64,000 nt of DNA. It comes from Gordius sp. MW1. Taxonomy: Eukaryota > Nematomorpha > Gordioida > Gordea > Gordiidae. Of the stretch, positions 44,276 to 54,966 are shown piece after piece. The position numbers and the translations under genes are program-made. The stretch spans positions 6,432,501-6,496,500 of the forward strand of contig OZ038529.1 in the NCBI GenBank assembly GCA_964036665.1. The letters run 5' to 3'. The notes below the pieces were generated by a model, which was given only the letters and a program-made list of their open reading frames with translations, made no database searches and was not told where the DNA came from. Each line of letters starts with the position of its first letter. Within the stretch, counting starts at the first letter, position 1.

Positions 44276-44690
44276 CTTGTCTTCTAAGATTAAATTATGA
44301 AAATGAATCTTTAGGCAAAAACATTGGGCTTAACAACCAAAATTAAATAAGTTAAATTATCGCGTGAATGTTTTATTTAAAACCACAATCAATAAAGCAA
44401 AATTTTACGTAAGAAAATATCTATAATATGTCAAATATAGCAAACTAAATGAAATCACAACGTTAAAATCAATGATTTAATCAAAATTAATCTAAATGTC
44501 CTGTTATATAATGCCATTATAAACATTAAAATTAAAATAATGAAGATTAACAAAGATCTTTCCATTAAAAGTAAATTATACCTCTTTCTGGGTATGACGA
44601 TTCCTCGGATTGTTGTGCAAGTTGTTGGCGTTTGCTCGTCCTATCAAACTCGTTTGCCTTTCGATCGTTTTATCGTGCAAGGATAATTTA
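44276..44690. other. Leader region of retrotransposon II
   Basis: Untranslated region between the primer binding site and the gag remnant (- strand). AT-rich, with no recognisable capsid coding. Confidence 0.6.
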
Positions 44691-44702
44691 CTCGTGCTAC
44701 CA
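44691..44702 (-). other. Primer binding site of retrotransposon II
   Basis: TGGTAGCACGAG begins one base after the 5' LTR on the - strand. It resembles the initiator-Met tRNA 3' end complement (TGGTAGCAGAG) but is not identical, so the primer tRNA is uncertain. Confidence 0.6.
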
Positions 44703-44703
44703 C

Positions 44704-45391
44704 TTATTTTATTTGTAGCTATTGTAAGTCGGTTTTAGTAAGTAGGTTTTGATAGTACTATCACAGATATGTCCGCGTTACCAGTGTGATATTTGTAATT
44801 AAAGATTGTAAGTAGATTTCGATTGAACTCCTTTATTTAGGTATGCAATTGATATAAAACAATATTGGGCGAATTTGATTTATAAATCCAATAAACAAAT
44901 TATCGATCGTATAATGATCTTCAGGATTAAAGTAAAATGTCGATGTATGAAGATGGCGAAGGGGGAAATATTCGTGCAATCAATAGACTAGAACTGGTGG
45001 TGTCTATGGGTAAATTACGGTATTGGATTATAGGACTTTAGACTTCTTTCGAACGATTTGCTAGATACAGAAATAAAAATATAACGATTTTATGTAAAGT
45101 ACAAATTCATCCTTATATACCCTGTACATCCCCTTCTCAATTTGCATGAGAGATGCAGAAAGTTCGATGTACTGCACATCTCAACGAGAAAATGCCCTTT
45201 ACAAATTCGTCTGCTTCCAATTAGTGCTTTTAAACAAACCCTTAATCGCAGACGATAATTAGTTTCTCACGCTTAATTCTGAATCGCGCAGACTATAATT
45301 AGTTTCCAATTAGTGCTTTAAACAAACCCTTAATCGCAGACGATAATTAGTTTCTCACTCAATTATTAAATTTTAATTGCTACCTACAACA
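44704..45391 (-). repeat. 5' LTR of retrotransposon II
   Basis: 688 bp, almost identical to 39711-40398. Confidence 0.92.
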
Positions 45392-45395
45392 ATAT

Positions 45396-45789
45396 TGAAT
45401 AAATGAATAATGAATGTGCTTTCCTTCTTTTATAATAACACTACGATAAAAATTAGTAATAACATGAATGCGCTTTTCTTTTTAAAAGAACAGAATAAAA
45501 TAATAACCAGCGCTTGCAAATTCATGTTAATAAAATACGCTTTAGATTCTATACTAATATAACGCGAACGCGAAGGCCATTAAAAGTGCTCGATCACGAA
45601 ACAGCGCTCGATCAAAATGGGTAAATCTATTTTAATCGTAGAGGGATCTGGCACAATAGCGTATATTTATATGCGTGTGTGGGGGAGGAATAAACAAACC
45701 AACAAAAATAAATAAGCTAATAAACAATCGTGTTTTACGCGTAAAGTAATAAAAATAAGTAATAATAATTCAGGGAGGGGGAAACACCA
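45396..45789. other. Unassigned sequence between retrotransposon II and the Helitron gene
   Basis: AT-rich with CGCGAACGCGAAGG and a G run near 45681. It is not Helitron coding. With 39511-39710 it may be the two sides of an older insertion that later received retrotransposon II. Confidence 0.4.
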
Positions 45790-47992
45790 CAGTTGCCCAT
45801 CTTAAAAACGATTAGTGCGTATTTTTCACGAACGAGACAGCGCTTGATGGTGCAATAAATCCACCAAAAACTACACTCACCGATTTTTTGAATCGTGTAA
45901 TCGTGGCGATGCTTTTGGTGCTTTCGCACGAACACTCCGCTATTCTGAAGTACCGCTATTTTATATGGACTCAATCGAAAAAACGGATGCCCCGCAAACA
46001 AGGCACACCAATTTATGCATGACCTGGTTTATCCGAATCAAACAATTTGGGTCGTAGTCAATCCAAGGCAGACTGAGTGCTTTTATCTGCGACTGTTGTT
46101 GGTTAATGTTACATGCCCATTGTCATTTCACGATACACGTAGAGTAAATGGACAACAGTATCCAACGTATAAAGATGCATGTCTTGCACTAGGCTTGCAA
46201 GAAGACGACAATCATTTGGTCAGTATGCTCTTATTGCAGCAGCATCAAGGAACACAAATTCGTCTACTATTTGCTATCGTGGTGACTACATGTTTCCCGA
46301 CCCGAGCACAAACGTTGATAAATAATCACATTCAATGACTAATGATATATTCGACCGATATTGTTCAAGGTGCAACGATCTAACAATATTATTCAGCGAC
46401 GCAAAGTACATGAAGCATTAATAGCTATCGAAGATTCTTGCATTGTCATTTCCAATTTAAAAATTAGTCACTTAGGTATGAGTTCACAAAATCGAAGTGC
46501 ATTTGCTTTACTCAAGACTGATATGAGTCGTGAACTGCAATAAATACTGTAGAAATGGCAACGGTTTACTCGCAATGTTCGACTACCAACTGATGAACAA
46601 AAAAAATTACGACCGCATTATGCTGGCAGTTTGGGAAGGACAAAGGGGTTTCTTTTTTTTTGGTTGCAACAGGTGGAACTGGCAAACTATTTCTCATTTC
46701 GCTACTTCTTGCCGAGATACGGTCAAAAATGGCAGCTCATTGGCCATCGCATCATCTAGCATTGCAGCAACAGACAGAGGCAGAACAGCCCATTCAGCAT
46801 TTAAGCTGCGACTGAATATTCAAAATAACCCATACGCAGTCTGCAACTTAAAAACACAATCGTCCATGTCCACAGTGCCCAAACTGTAAAATTATCATTT
46901 GGGATGAATGCATTATGGCAGCCTAACATTCGCTCGAGGTATTGAACAGGACTTTAAAGGCTATAAAAAACAACTACAAACTTTTTTAGGGCACTCTGTT
47001 ACTCCTTTCAGAGGATTTTAGACAAAGACTTCCACAAACTAAACATGCGCGTTCAAATGTTTAAAGATACATCCGCTGAAACATTACCAAAACAAATGTT
47101 AAATATTGGCGTTGGAAAACTTGCTTTACATTAAAATACTGGATGCATAAAATTGCCGTCGAATTTACAGGAACACAAATTCGTTTACTATTCGCTTAGT
47201 GTTTACTGCATGTTTCCCGCCCCGAGCACAAACGTTGTCGTATAAGCATAGATTCAATGACTGTTGATATCGGCATCCTTCAAGGTGCAACGATCTAACG
47301 TTATCATTCCGCGACACAATATACAATGAAGCATTTTGATAGCTATAGGATCTTTGCATTGTAATTGCTTTTTTTGAAATTAGTCATTTTGGTATGATTT
47401 AACCAAATTGAAGTGCATCTGATTTACTCAACACTACGAATCTTGAACTGCAGTACAATACGTTAAAAATGGCAGCGATTGTTACTCGCAATGTCCCACT
47501 ACTGACTGATGAACAAAAAACCATTTACGACCGCATTATGCTGGCAGTATTGGCAGGACAAGGGTTTTTTTTGGATGCATTAGGTGTTACTGGCAAAACA
47601 TTTCTCATTTCACTAATTCTTGCCGAGATATGATACAAAAATGGCATCACATTGGCCGTGTCATTAAAGTATCAATGAAAAACTCGCAGTCAGCATTTTG
47701 AATGGCAAGTTCCAAGGTGAACATGTATTGCTGTCACGAATCCTATATGTGCATATTGAATTCAAAGGCATTAAATTTCCAACTAGATTGGCATTCGCAA
47801 TGGTGAATAAGGCGCAAGGCCAAATGATGTCTATTTGTAGCTTAGATTTTGGCACCCCATGCTTTTTTTGGCATGTTCTCGCGTATGTAAACCATCCAGT
47901 TTGTTTGTGTTGGCTAAGACGGACTAACCAAAAATATTATATTCTATCGCACTTAGAGATTTATGATGAATTATTTTTAATCGTCAAAATTT
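45790..47992 (+). pseudogene. Helitron helicase remnant (Pif1-like), duplicated and frameshifted
   Basis: Pieces in order match the Helitron Rep/helicase. They are FTNETALDGAINPPKTTLTD (about 45815); FYLRLLLVNVTCPLSF, RRVNGQQYPTYKDACLALGL (46080-46200); a Walker A region read as TGGTGKLF (about 46670, usually GKT); SSIAATDRGRTAHSAF (about 46760); WDECIMA and DFRQRLPQT (46900-47040); and FPTRLAFAM, NKAQGQMMSIC near the end (47776-47840). A second, diverged copy of the middle runs from about 47168 to 47650, with GVTGKTF for Walker A. Many stops and shifts make it non-functional. The upstream part is at 39399. Confidence 0.88.
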
Positions 47993-48196
47993 AATGTATA
48001 TATAGGTATCAAAAAATGTAATTTATAATATATTTGGTGATTTAATAAAGTCTAAAGAATAAAATTAATTAATAATAATTAGTGTATTGTCATTTTATAG
48101 GCCAACATTGTCACAACGCTCCATTCTTATTTCAATCATAACCACATACCCATATCTTATAGTGTTTTCTAGAAATAATGTATATAGCAAAACAAC

Positions 48197-48214
48197 GTTT
48201 GCCGGGTCAGCTAA
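48197..48214 (+). other. Probable Helitron 3' terminus
   Basis: GTTTGCCGGGTCAG followed by CTAA and then T resembles the Helitron end (GCCGGGTxCAGCTAR, insertion before T). It lies 220 bases after the last helicase motif in the same orientation. The preceding hairpin is not obvious. Confidence 0.6.
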
Positions 48215-48588
48215 TAATGGTATAGATTTTTTGTATTTGACCAATATGTCTTTTTTTGTTATATTTATATGCTAATTACATGTGTCTGTTTAGTAAAAAT
48301 AAACTTTTTAGTAAAAAACAAAGGATTTTATCCACGTTCACTCTTAAGTTGCTTCCTACTTACGTTAATAATGTGTTATTTTAGACAGATAGGATGAGCG
48401 AGCATTTAAATGATATTAATAGAATAAGTATTTTGTATATTAAAAATGGGCATGTTTGGATATCCCTAAATAAATTGATATGTGCAACAGAAGTATGTGA
48501 TCTCAGAAAATAAAAAAAAACCTGTGAATATGTAAAGTTTGTATTTATTGGGGTAGCACAAATACTTTTCAAGGAGTATCTCCAAGCT
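48215..48588. other. AT-rich intergenic sequence
   Basis: Nothing recognised. Confidence 0.4.
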
Positions 48589-49821
48589 AGTGTTGTAAAA
48601 ATTCCAAGGTTTTAGATAGGTCGCCTGCAAGGGTTAGCGTTTTTCCCCACCAAACCCTTTCAGTGTCAGGTGATTTTTTTTGGTTCACCTTTGGTGTTTG
48701 GCGCTTTTCACACCCAAACACAAAGGGTGGTGAAATTTTTGGTCGACTTTTGGCGTTTGGCGTTTAGTTAAAAAACACCCAATGGGTGTTGGGTGAATTT
48801 TTTGGGTCGACCTTTGGCGTTTTTCACACCCAAACAGCCAGGGTGTTTGGATGAATTATTTTAATAACCTTTTGGTTTGGTTTTGGTCGTTTTGGGTTGT
48901 GTATGGAAATATGTGAAATTTTTATAATTTTTGTATCTAATAGTTATTTATTTATGTAATGAACTTTTATTGATGGGAAATATGAAATGACGTCACTAAA
49001 TGGAAAGTAATACTTGCTAGTTATAATCAATCTATAATTTGTTCCAATTGGTCTGCGATGCATCATTCATGCAGATCATTAAAGGTGTATTATAAAAATA
49101 TTTTTTCACCTTTTGAAGGTGAAACCGGTGACAAATGCCAAATCTTTAATATCTATTGAAATGAATATTTTTTTTGGAAATTATTATATGACTAACAAGT
49201 TTTAAACTCGAAAATAATATATTTTACCTTTTTAAGGTGAAACAGACAAATGCCAAAATCTTTAATATCTATTGAAATGAATATTTTTTTGGGAAATTGG
49301 TTCATTATATGACTAAAACAAGTTTTAAACTCGAAAATAATATTTTTTCACCTGTTCAATGTGAAACAGGTGGCAAATGCCAAAATCTTTAATACCTATT
49401 GAAATAGATATTTTACCATTTGGAACAAATATAGATTGATTATAACTAGCAAGTATTACTTTCCACTTAGGGACGTCGTTTCATATTTCCCATCAATAAA
49501 AGTTCATTACATAAATAAATATCTATTAAATTCAAAAATTATAAAAACTTACATATTTCCATACACAACCCAAAACGACTAAAACCAAACCTAAAGGTTA
49601 CTAAAATAATTCACCCATGAAAAACGCCAAACGCCAAAGGTCGACCAAAATAAATCTCCCAACACCTGGGTGTTTTTTAACAAAAACGCCACGCCAAAGG
49701 TCGACCAAAAAATTTCACCCGTGTGAAAAGCGCCAAACATCAAGGGTGAACCAAAAAAATTCACCTAACACTGAAAGGGTTAGGCGTAATTTATACACCA
49801 ATTACCAAGCTTGGCAACACT
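48589..49821. repeat. Long foldback element with TTTGGCGTTTGG repeats
   Basis: The left end AGTGTTGTAAAA and the right end TTGGCAACACT are partly inverted. The two arms of about 450 bp are imperfect reverse complements. They are built from repeats containing TTTGGCGTTTGGCG, GGTCGACCTTTGGCG and TTTTCACACCCAAACA on the left, and the opposite strand on the right. The centre (about 49085-49420) has three direct copies of a 120-bp unit with TTTAATATCTATTGAAATGA. No protein coding is credible, since frames there only read the repeats. Confidence 0.75.
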
Positions 49822-51134
49822 GGGAAAAACCAGCCAGCCGTTTTGACAACACTCCTCCAAGCCTTTTAGTTTTGGTAAAAAATTCGCAAGTGCATCGCCG
49901 AACTGTTGTTAAGTCCGCTGACTGGGGGGGGGGGGGGGGTTGCTATGTCGGGGGCCTAGGAAAATTGGAATAATATTATTGTGGCGGGTGTGAGGGGAAA
50001 TTTATAATATAGCAATCATTAACCCAAATTTTAACTTGGTAATTTTTTGTTATGGCCCGTCCGAAATTCCGACTTCAAGATGAACTGGTTACTGATGGGT
50101 ATTGTGTGGGCAGCTAAAATTTTCCATGTGAGAGGCAATCCAGATATAAACCGCACAACTTCTAAAATTGACCTTAAGTTTTATTTATGATGATTGCAAA
50201 CCCCATTCAAAGTTGTAGTTGTTCAAATAGAACGGGATATTTGCATGTGATCCAAGAGGCGTTTTGCCAGCATGATTAACAGTATTGTGTTTATCAACTC
50301 TAGCTTTATGCCATGTTTTCAACAAATGGAATTAATTTTTTGTAAAAAAGCTCTCATTGAGCATTAAGATTGTCATTACCGTTGAAATACATTTGTCGGT
50401 CGTTATGTTTACAATCTATTTGTGTAAGGAGGGAGGCTTCTTATAACAATTTGTTTTTTCACTTTGAAAGTTGGCGTTAATGCTATTAGGATTTCTGCGT
50501 CAAGCGAAGTCAAGAATAAGTTGTATATTATATTGTTTAATAGTAAATGCTTTGAATCGGCTGCATTTTCGGCAAGCAAAGTTCAAAATGGCTCTGGCAG
50601 TTTAATTTTACCAGCGTCGCACATTTCTCCACTTTATCCTTTAAATTTGTAAAGCTTTGTATTAAGGACACACATCAGTCATAGTGCAGCTGCAATTATC
50701 AGAAGATTATCTACTTGTTCGCGTTGACATTTTTGGCCCATTTTAACATCAAGCAAAGTGCTACAACTCCCTCGGAACTTAATAGAACCAATCTCTTTAG
50801 GTTTCGCTCGTTCTCTAATACCTTTTTCTTGTTCAGTTTGATCTGTGATATTCAAAGCAATAAGTCGAGAACTTACGTGGATCTTAAAATCAACAAGTTA
50901 TTAAAACTCTAAAAACTTATGTAAATACCACAAATTTTTAATGTGACCGTAAGTGGTGAATCTTCTAATTCAGGATATTTGTAAAAAAATTTATTAGTTT
51001 TATTGTAATATTAGCAGTTTTAATGCCTGCCACAACCTTAATCTCAATAATTTTGATAATTGGTATTAGCACGGGTAAGCCTGCGGGACGTGATGTGGGA
51101 CAGCTACCCACCGCTCAATCAAAAAAGTTAACCT
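49822..51134. other. Unassigned sequence with possible decayed coding on the - strand
   Basis: A G run of about 17 starts near 49925. On the - strand 50340-50187 reads HLLKTWHKARVDKHNTVNHA and then GKTPLGSHANIPFYLNNYNF, and parts of 50460-50910 also read as plausible protein. I could not assign a family. There are stops between the pieces, so it is at best a pseudogene, probably from a transposon. Confidence 0.35.
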
Positions 51135-53037
51135 TTAATTGCTATGCAATTTATGGGCTCGTTTTTGGTTGTCCGTCCGTTGTCCGTCCGTCCGTCCGTC
51201 CGTTACCCTCCCTATCTATTTGCATTGGGTATATTAGGTTATCGATTTTTTAAATTAATGCATGAGAAAGAGGTGCCCCACCCCTCATCTCTATCTCCCT
51301 CGCTTTCGGGCGGGGTCGGGTTTTAATTGCTACGTTAAATTAATGCATAAGTATTAATTGCTATGCAATTTATGGGCTCGCTTTTGATTTTGTTTACCGA
51401 TGTCACGCTTGTTTACCGACCTCTGTTTAGCGACCTCTGACGCCACGCTGTTTACTTTTTATTAATAATTGATATGCAATTTAACTAATTTTTGGGTGCG
51501 AATCCCGGGGTTTTTTTTACTCTTATGATTGTTCTTGTTACTACCATTGATAATATGACTTTTTGGGCGTCCGCTGGCTGCTGACCAATGGAAAAAAATG
51601 ACCATTGGCCAAAGTGTGAAGCGAAATTTTTTTTTCCATTTTTTTGGCTAACATTGATAATTACCCTAATGCCCTCTCCTAGAAGGGCCTATGCCTCTAC
51701 TGATATGGGTCCCTGTGCCCCCCCCCCTTACAAAGGCTTATGCCTCTCTTCTCCTGATGTGGGTTCGAATCCCGGAGAGGCCTAAAAATTAAAAAAAAAA
51801 AATTTTATTTTTTAAATTAAATTAATATATTGTTATTGTTACTACCATTGATAATATGATATTTTGGCCGTCCGCTGGTTGCTGACCACTGGAAAAATGA
51901 CCATTTGGCCAAAGTGTGAATCGAAAATTTTTTTTTCCGTTTTTTTAAACTCTTATGATTGTTCCTGTTACTACCATTGATAATATGACTTTTTGGCCGT
52001 CCTCTGGCTGCTGACCGCTGGAAAAAAATTACCAGTGTCCGAAAGTGTGAAGCGAAATTTTTTTGCCATTTTTTTGACTCTTATGATTGTTCCTGTTACT
52101 ACCATTGATAATATGACTTTTTGGCCGTCCGCTGGCTTCTGACCGATGGAAAAAATGACCATTGGCCAAAATGTGAATCGAAATTATTTTTTTCGTTTTT
52201 TTTGACTATTATGATTGTTTTTGTTCCTACCATTGCTATTATGACTTTTTGGCCGTCCGGGCTGCTGACCAATGGAATAAAATGACCATTGGCCAAAATG
52301 TGATTCGAAAACTTCTTTTTCGTTTTTTTTTGACTATTATGAATTTACATCCACTTTTACCGTGTCCTGGCTGCTGACCAATGAAAAAAAATGACCATTG
52401 GCCAAAATGTGATTCGAAAATTTTTTTTTTCGTTTTTTTACTCTTATGAATTTATATCCACTTTTACCGTGTGCTGGCTGCTGACCAATGGAAAAAAATG
52501 ACCATTGGCCAAAGTGAGCATCAAAAATTTTTTTTCCGTTTTTTTGGCTATCATTGACTTATAGAGTATCTGTTGGTACTGACCAATGGAGAAAAAATGA
52601 CCATTGGCCAAATTTTTGATTTTTTTAATTAAAAATTGTTCAAATTCAACAAAAAATTTCTCCCAACAATTCTGCAAATTCTTAACATTGTGATGTTTTA
52701 TAATATAATGTTTGTTAGACCCATAATCACTAAAGGCCATAAAAACTAATGTAATACGCAACTAGATGCAAACACTAAATCTAACCCTACCCCTTGCCTA
52801 TATTACATTTTGCTTATATTACATTTTGCCTATAAATGGAAAATTTGTATAAATAATTAATTAATCATTAGGCATTTAATACCCCCCTATAGGCATTCTC
52901 GCCCCTTCCCACCTTTCTCGCCCATAAATTGCATAGCAAATATGATACATTTATACGAAGTAAAGATGAGTCGTCCCCCCTTCCCTTCCCCCCTTCCCTT
53001 CTCCCCTCCCCCTTCCCACGAGGGCCGAAGGCCCGAG
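51135..53037 (+). mobile_element. Helentron/HINE-like element, copy 1
   Basis: It starts TTAATTGCTATGCAATTTAT followed by GGGCTCG and a GTCC microsatellite (about 51170-51204). The interior is a tandem of about 125- to 300-bp units. Near the right end a perfect inverted copy of the start (CCCATAAATTGCATAGC, about 52922) appears. It then has a C-rich stretch and a terminal hairpin GGGCCGAAGGCCC before GAG-TTT. Subterminal inverted repeats, GTCY microsatellite, central tandem repeats and 3' hairpin are the described layout of Helentron-associated elements (DINE-1/HINE, mini-me). It has no coding capacity. Confidence 0.7.
51531..52640 (+). repeat. Tandem monomers of the Helentron-like element
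   Basis: Units carry TTACTACCATTGATAATATG, GACTTTTTGGCCGTCCGCTG, GCTGCTGACCAATGG and ATGACCATTGGCCAAA, the last two forming a CCAATGG/CCATTGG palindrome. Starts near 51531, 51835, 51957, 52088 and 52216 give irregular spacing, so some units are truncated. The first long unit also has GGGTTCGAATCCCGGAGAGG, a perfect pol III B box. Confidence 0.8.
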
Positions 53038-53344
53038 TTTATATATTGTAGTCAAAGATTTGCCAATCGAATTGTTTCATTTTGGTCTCTTAATGCGTTT
53101 TTTGCCATTGCCTCATTCTAATCCGAATCCCAGCTAAGTTAATAAATTTAAGCTCCAAAAAATTAAATCACATTTTTAAAATTTATTCATTATTTTGTAG
53201 TAACATTTTCCTCGTCTTTTAAATGTAATGGCTAACCTTTAAAACATTAAGTTTTGATGGCTTAATTTTAGTTTAACTGAATATAAAGGCTACCTCCCCC
53301 GCCAAGGTATAGATTCTTAAATATTGTAAACTATTTGTCTGCCT
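53038..53344. other. AT-rich spacer between Helentron-like copy 1 and the hAT gene
   Basis: No features recognised. The last bases are TCTTAAGT, the presumed target site of the hAT that begins at 53353. Confidence 0.4.
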
Positions 53345-53623
53345 TCTTAAGTTAGAGGTGTGCACGGATCAAATTATTTTGATCCGATCCGATCCGAGGG
53401 GTTTTGAAAAATTTTATATCCCATCCGATCCGATTCCAGTTTTTTAAAATCTAAATCCGATCCGATCCGAGTTTTTTAAAATATAAATCCGATCCGATCC
53501 AATCCGAAATTTTTAAATTAAAATTTTACGAACAGAACTTTTTATTGATGATTAAACTCAAAATACATAAAAATAAGGTATAGCAATTTTAATAGACCTG
53601 AAATAAATATAAAATTTTATTTG

Positions 53624-53812
53624 ACTAATTCCATATTATCATATAAAAATAATAAAGAATCTAAATTTTCTGGTTTAATTCGCGTTCTTCTTTCTTCTAA
53701 TGTTCATCCAGCCACCGAGAAATTTCTTTCTGAAGTGGTAGAGGTAGCAGGTATAGCTAAAATTTTATTTGCCAGCTTATAAAGCCTTGGCAGGACTGTT
53801 TGATATGAAACC
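53624..53812 (-). pseudogene. hAT transposase C-terminal fragment
   Basis: It has the same hATC sequence as 1281-1490, with small changes that disturb the middle of the domain. It is continued upstream at 54967 after the nested hAT: the sequence KDLLKWWVSYQTVLPRL is split across the nested element. Confidence 0.82.
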
Positions 53813-54966
53813 TAGAGATCTGCACGGGCAGGCCCGGCCCGTGGACGGGTCTAAAATCCCGTACCGCGGGCGGGTACGGACGGGCTTTTTATTATAAAAA
53901 TTTCAACGGGCCGGGCCCGGACGGGCTTAACAATGAATGTAACGGGCTCGGGCGGGCCTCAGAATTTTTTAGCGGGCTTGAACGGGCCTGACATTTAATA
54001 AACGGGCTTGAACGGGTCAAAGATTATATAAAGGGTCATGGACTATAAAGGTTCTTAAAAGTCAGACAATTATATAAATATATGATTTTTATTAAATATA
54101 TAAATTATTAATTGCTCTATTTTTTTAACCTCTAATTTTTGTATATCCTGTAGCATTCATTACTTTTTTAAGCGCTAAATTGACTCTAAAACATTTTAAT
54201 TCTATTTGCTATAGATTTTCGTTTACATAATTTAAGATTATGCATCGTATATTCTTTTATAATTAATTTTAATTACTTAGTTACAATGCATCAAAATTAG
54301 AATTTTTGTTTTTAATTTTATCACAAATTTACTGGTATAATTTAGGGCCAAATAATTTAATATTTTTGTTCTAATCTAAAACTTAGGTGTATTACTGATA
54401 TAAATTAATCAAATCAATGTAAACTGCTTATTGAAAATTGAATATTCTCATGTAATTGTATTAAAGTATTTTAATTTAATGGTAATATTCTAACTTCTTA
54501 GGTGTATTAATTTAAATTAATCAAATAAAAGTTAAATTATTGAAAGTGGAATATTCTCATGTAATTTTTTAAAGTAATTTAATAAGAGTACTATATTGAA
54601 ATTTTGTAGGTGTATTAACTTCAGAAATAAATTGATGATTTATTATTTTAACATGATAGTTATTGATGTTTTTTATAAATATGTCAAAAAATAAAATAAA
54701 ATTTTATGAAATTTTTGATGGGGCCGAGCGGAGTTCTTTAAAAAAATTTGAACGGGTTTTGGCGGGCCTGACCTTTTTCTAAACGGGTATGAACGGGCCT
54801 CAAATTTTTACGGACGGGCTCGGACGGGCCTAAAAAATTTACGGACGGGCTCGGACGGGCCTGAAGTGTTGAAAAAACATTACGGGCGGGCTCGGACGGG
54901 CCTCGAAGTTTTAAAAACGGGTACGGGCGGGCCGACCTTCTAAAAACGGCCCGTTGCAGATCTCTA
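53813..54966. mobile_element. hAT element with CGGGCC subterminal repeats
   Basis: The tips are TAGAGATCTGCACGGGC and GCAGATCTCTA. A perfect 8-bp duplication ATGAAACC flanks it (53805-53812 and 54967-54974). The uninterrupted target is visible in the short copy at 1464-1475, which proves the insertion. Both subterminal regions hold many ACGGGCTCGGACGGGCC repeats. A - strand frame across the right end reads only these repeats and is not a gene. It is non-autonomous. Confidence 0.93.

Larger units (their letters stand above)
39711..45391 (-). mobile_element. Ty3/gypsy LTR retrotransposon II (young, capsid-less)
   Basis: This is a 5681-bp element on the - strand. The 688-bp LTRs (39711-40398 and 44704-45391) differ at a single position that I could find (A at about 40111 versus T). 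The flanking ATAT (39707-39710 and 45392-45395) is a candidate 4-bp target duplication. Pol is one intact 1010-codon frame. The gag region keeps only a nucleocapsid-like piece. A GC-rich extra frame lies between pol and the 3' LTR. Confidence 0.93.

Noticed and set aside
48160-48300. Short + strand frame after the Helitron helicase
   Set aside because: It spans the presumed Helitron terminus and AT-rich flank, and no conserved residues were seen.
49617-49973. 118-codon + strand frame rich in Lys, Arg and Pro
   Set aside because: It reads through the repeat units of the foldback right arm and a G run (GGGGG in the protein), so it is repeat-derived and not a gene.
51023-51326. Frames with repeated VRPSVRP
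   Set aside because: These are translations of the GTCC microsatellite in the Helentron-like element.
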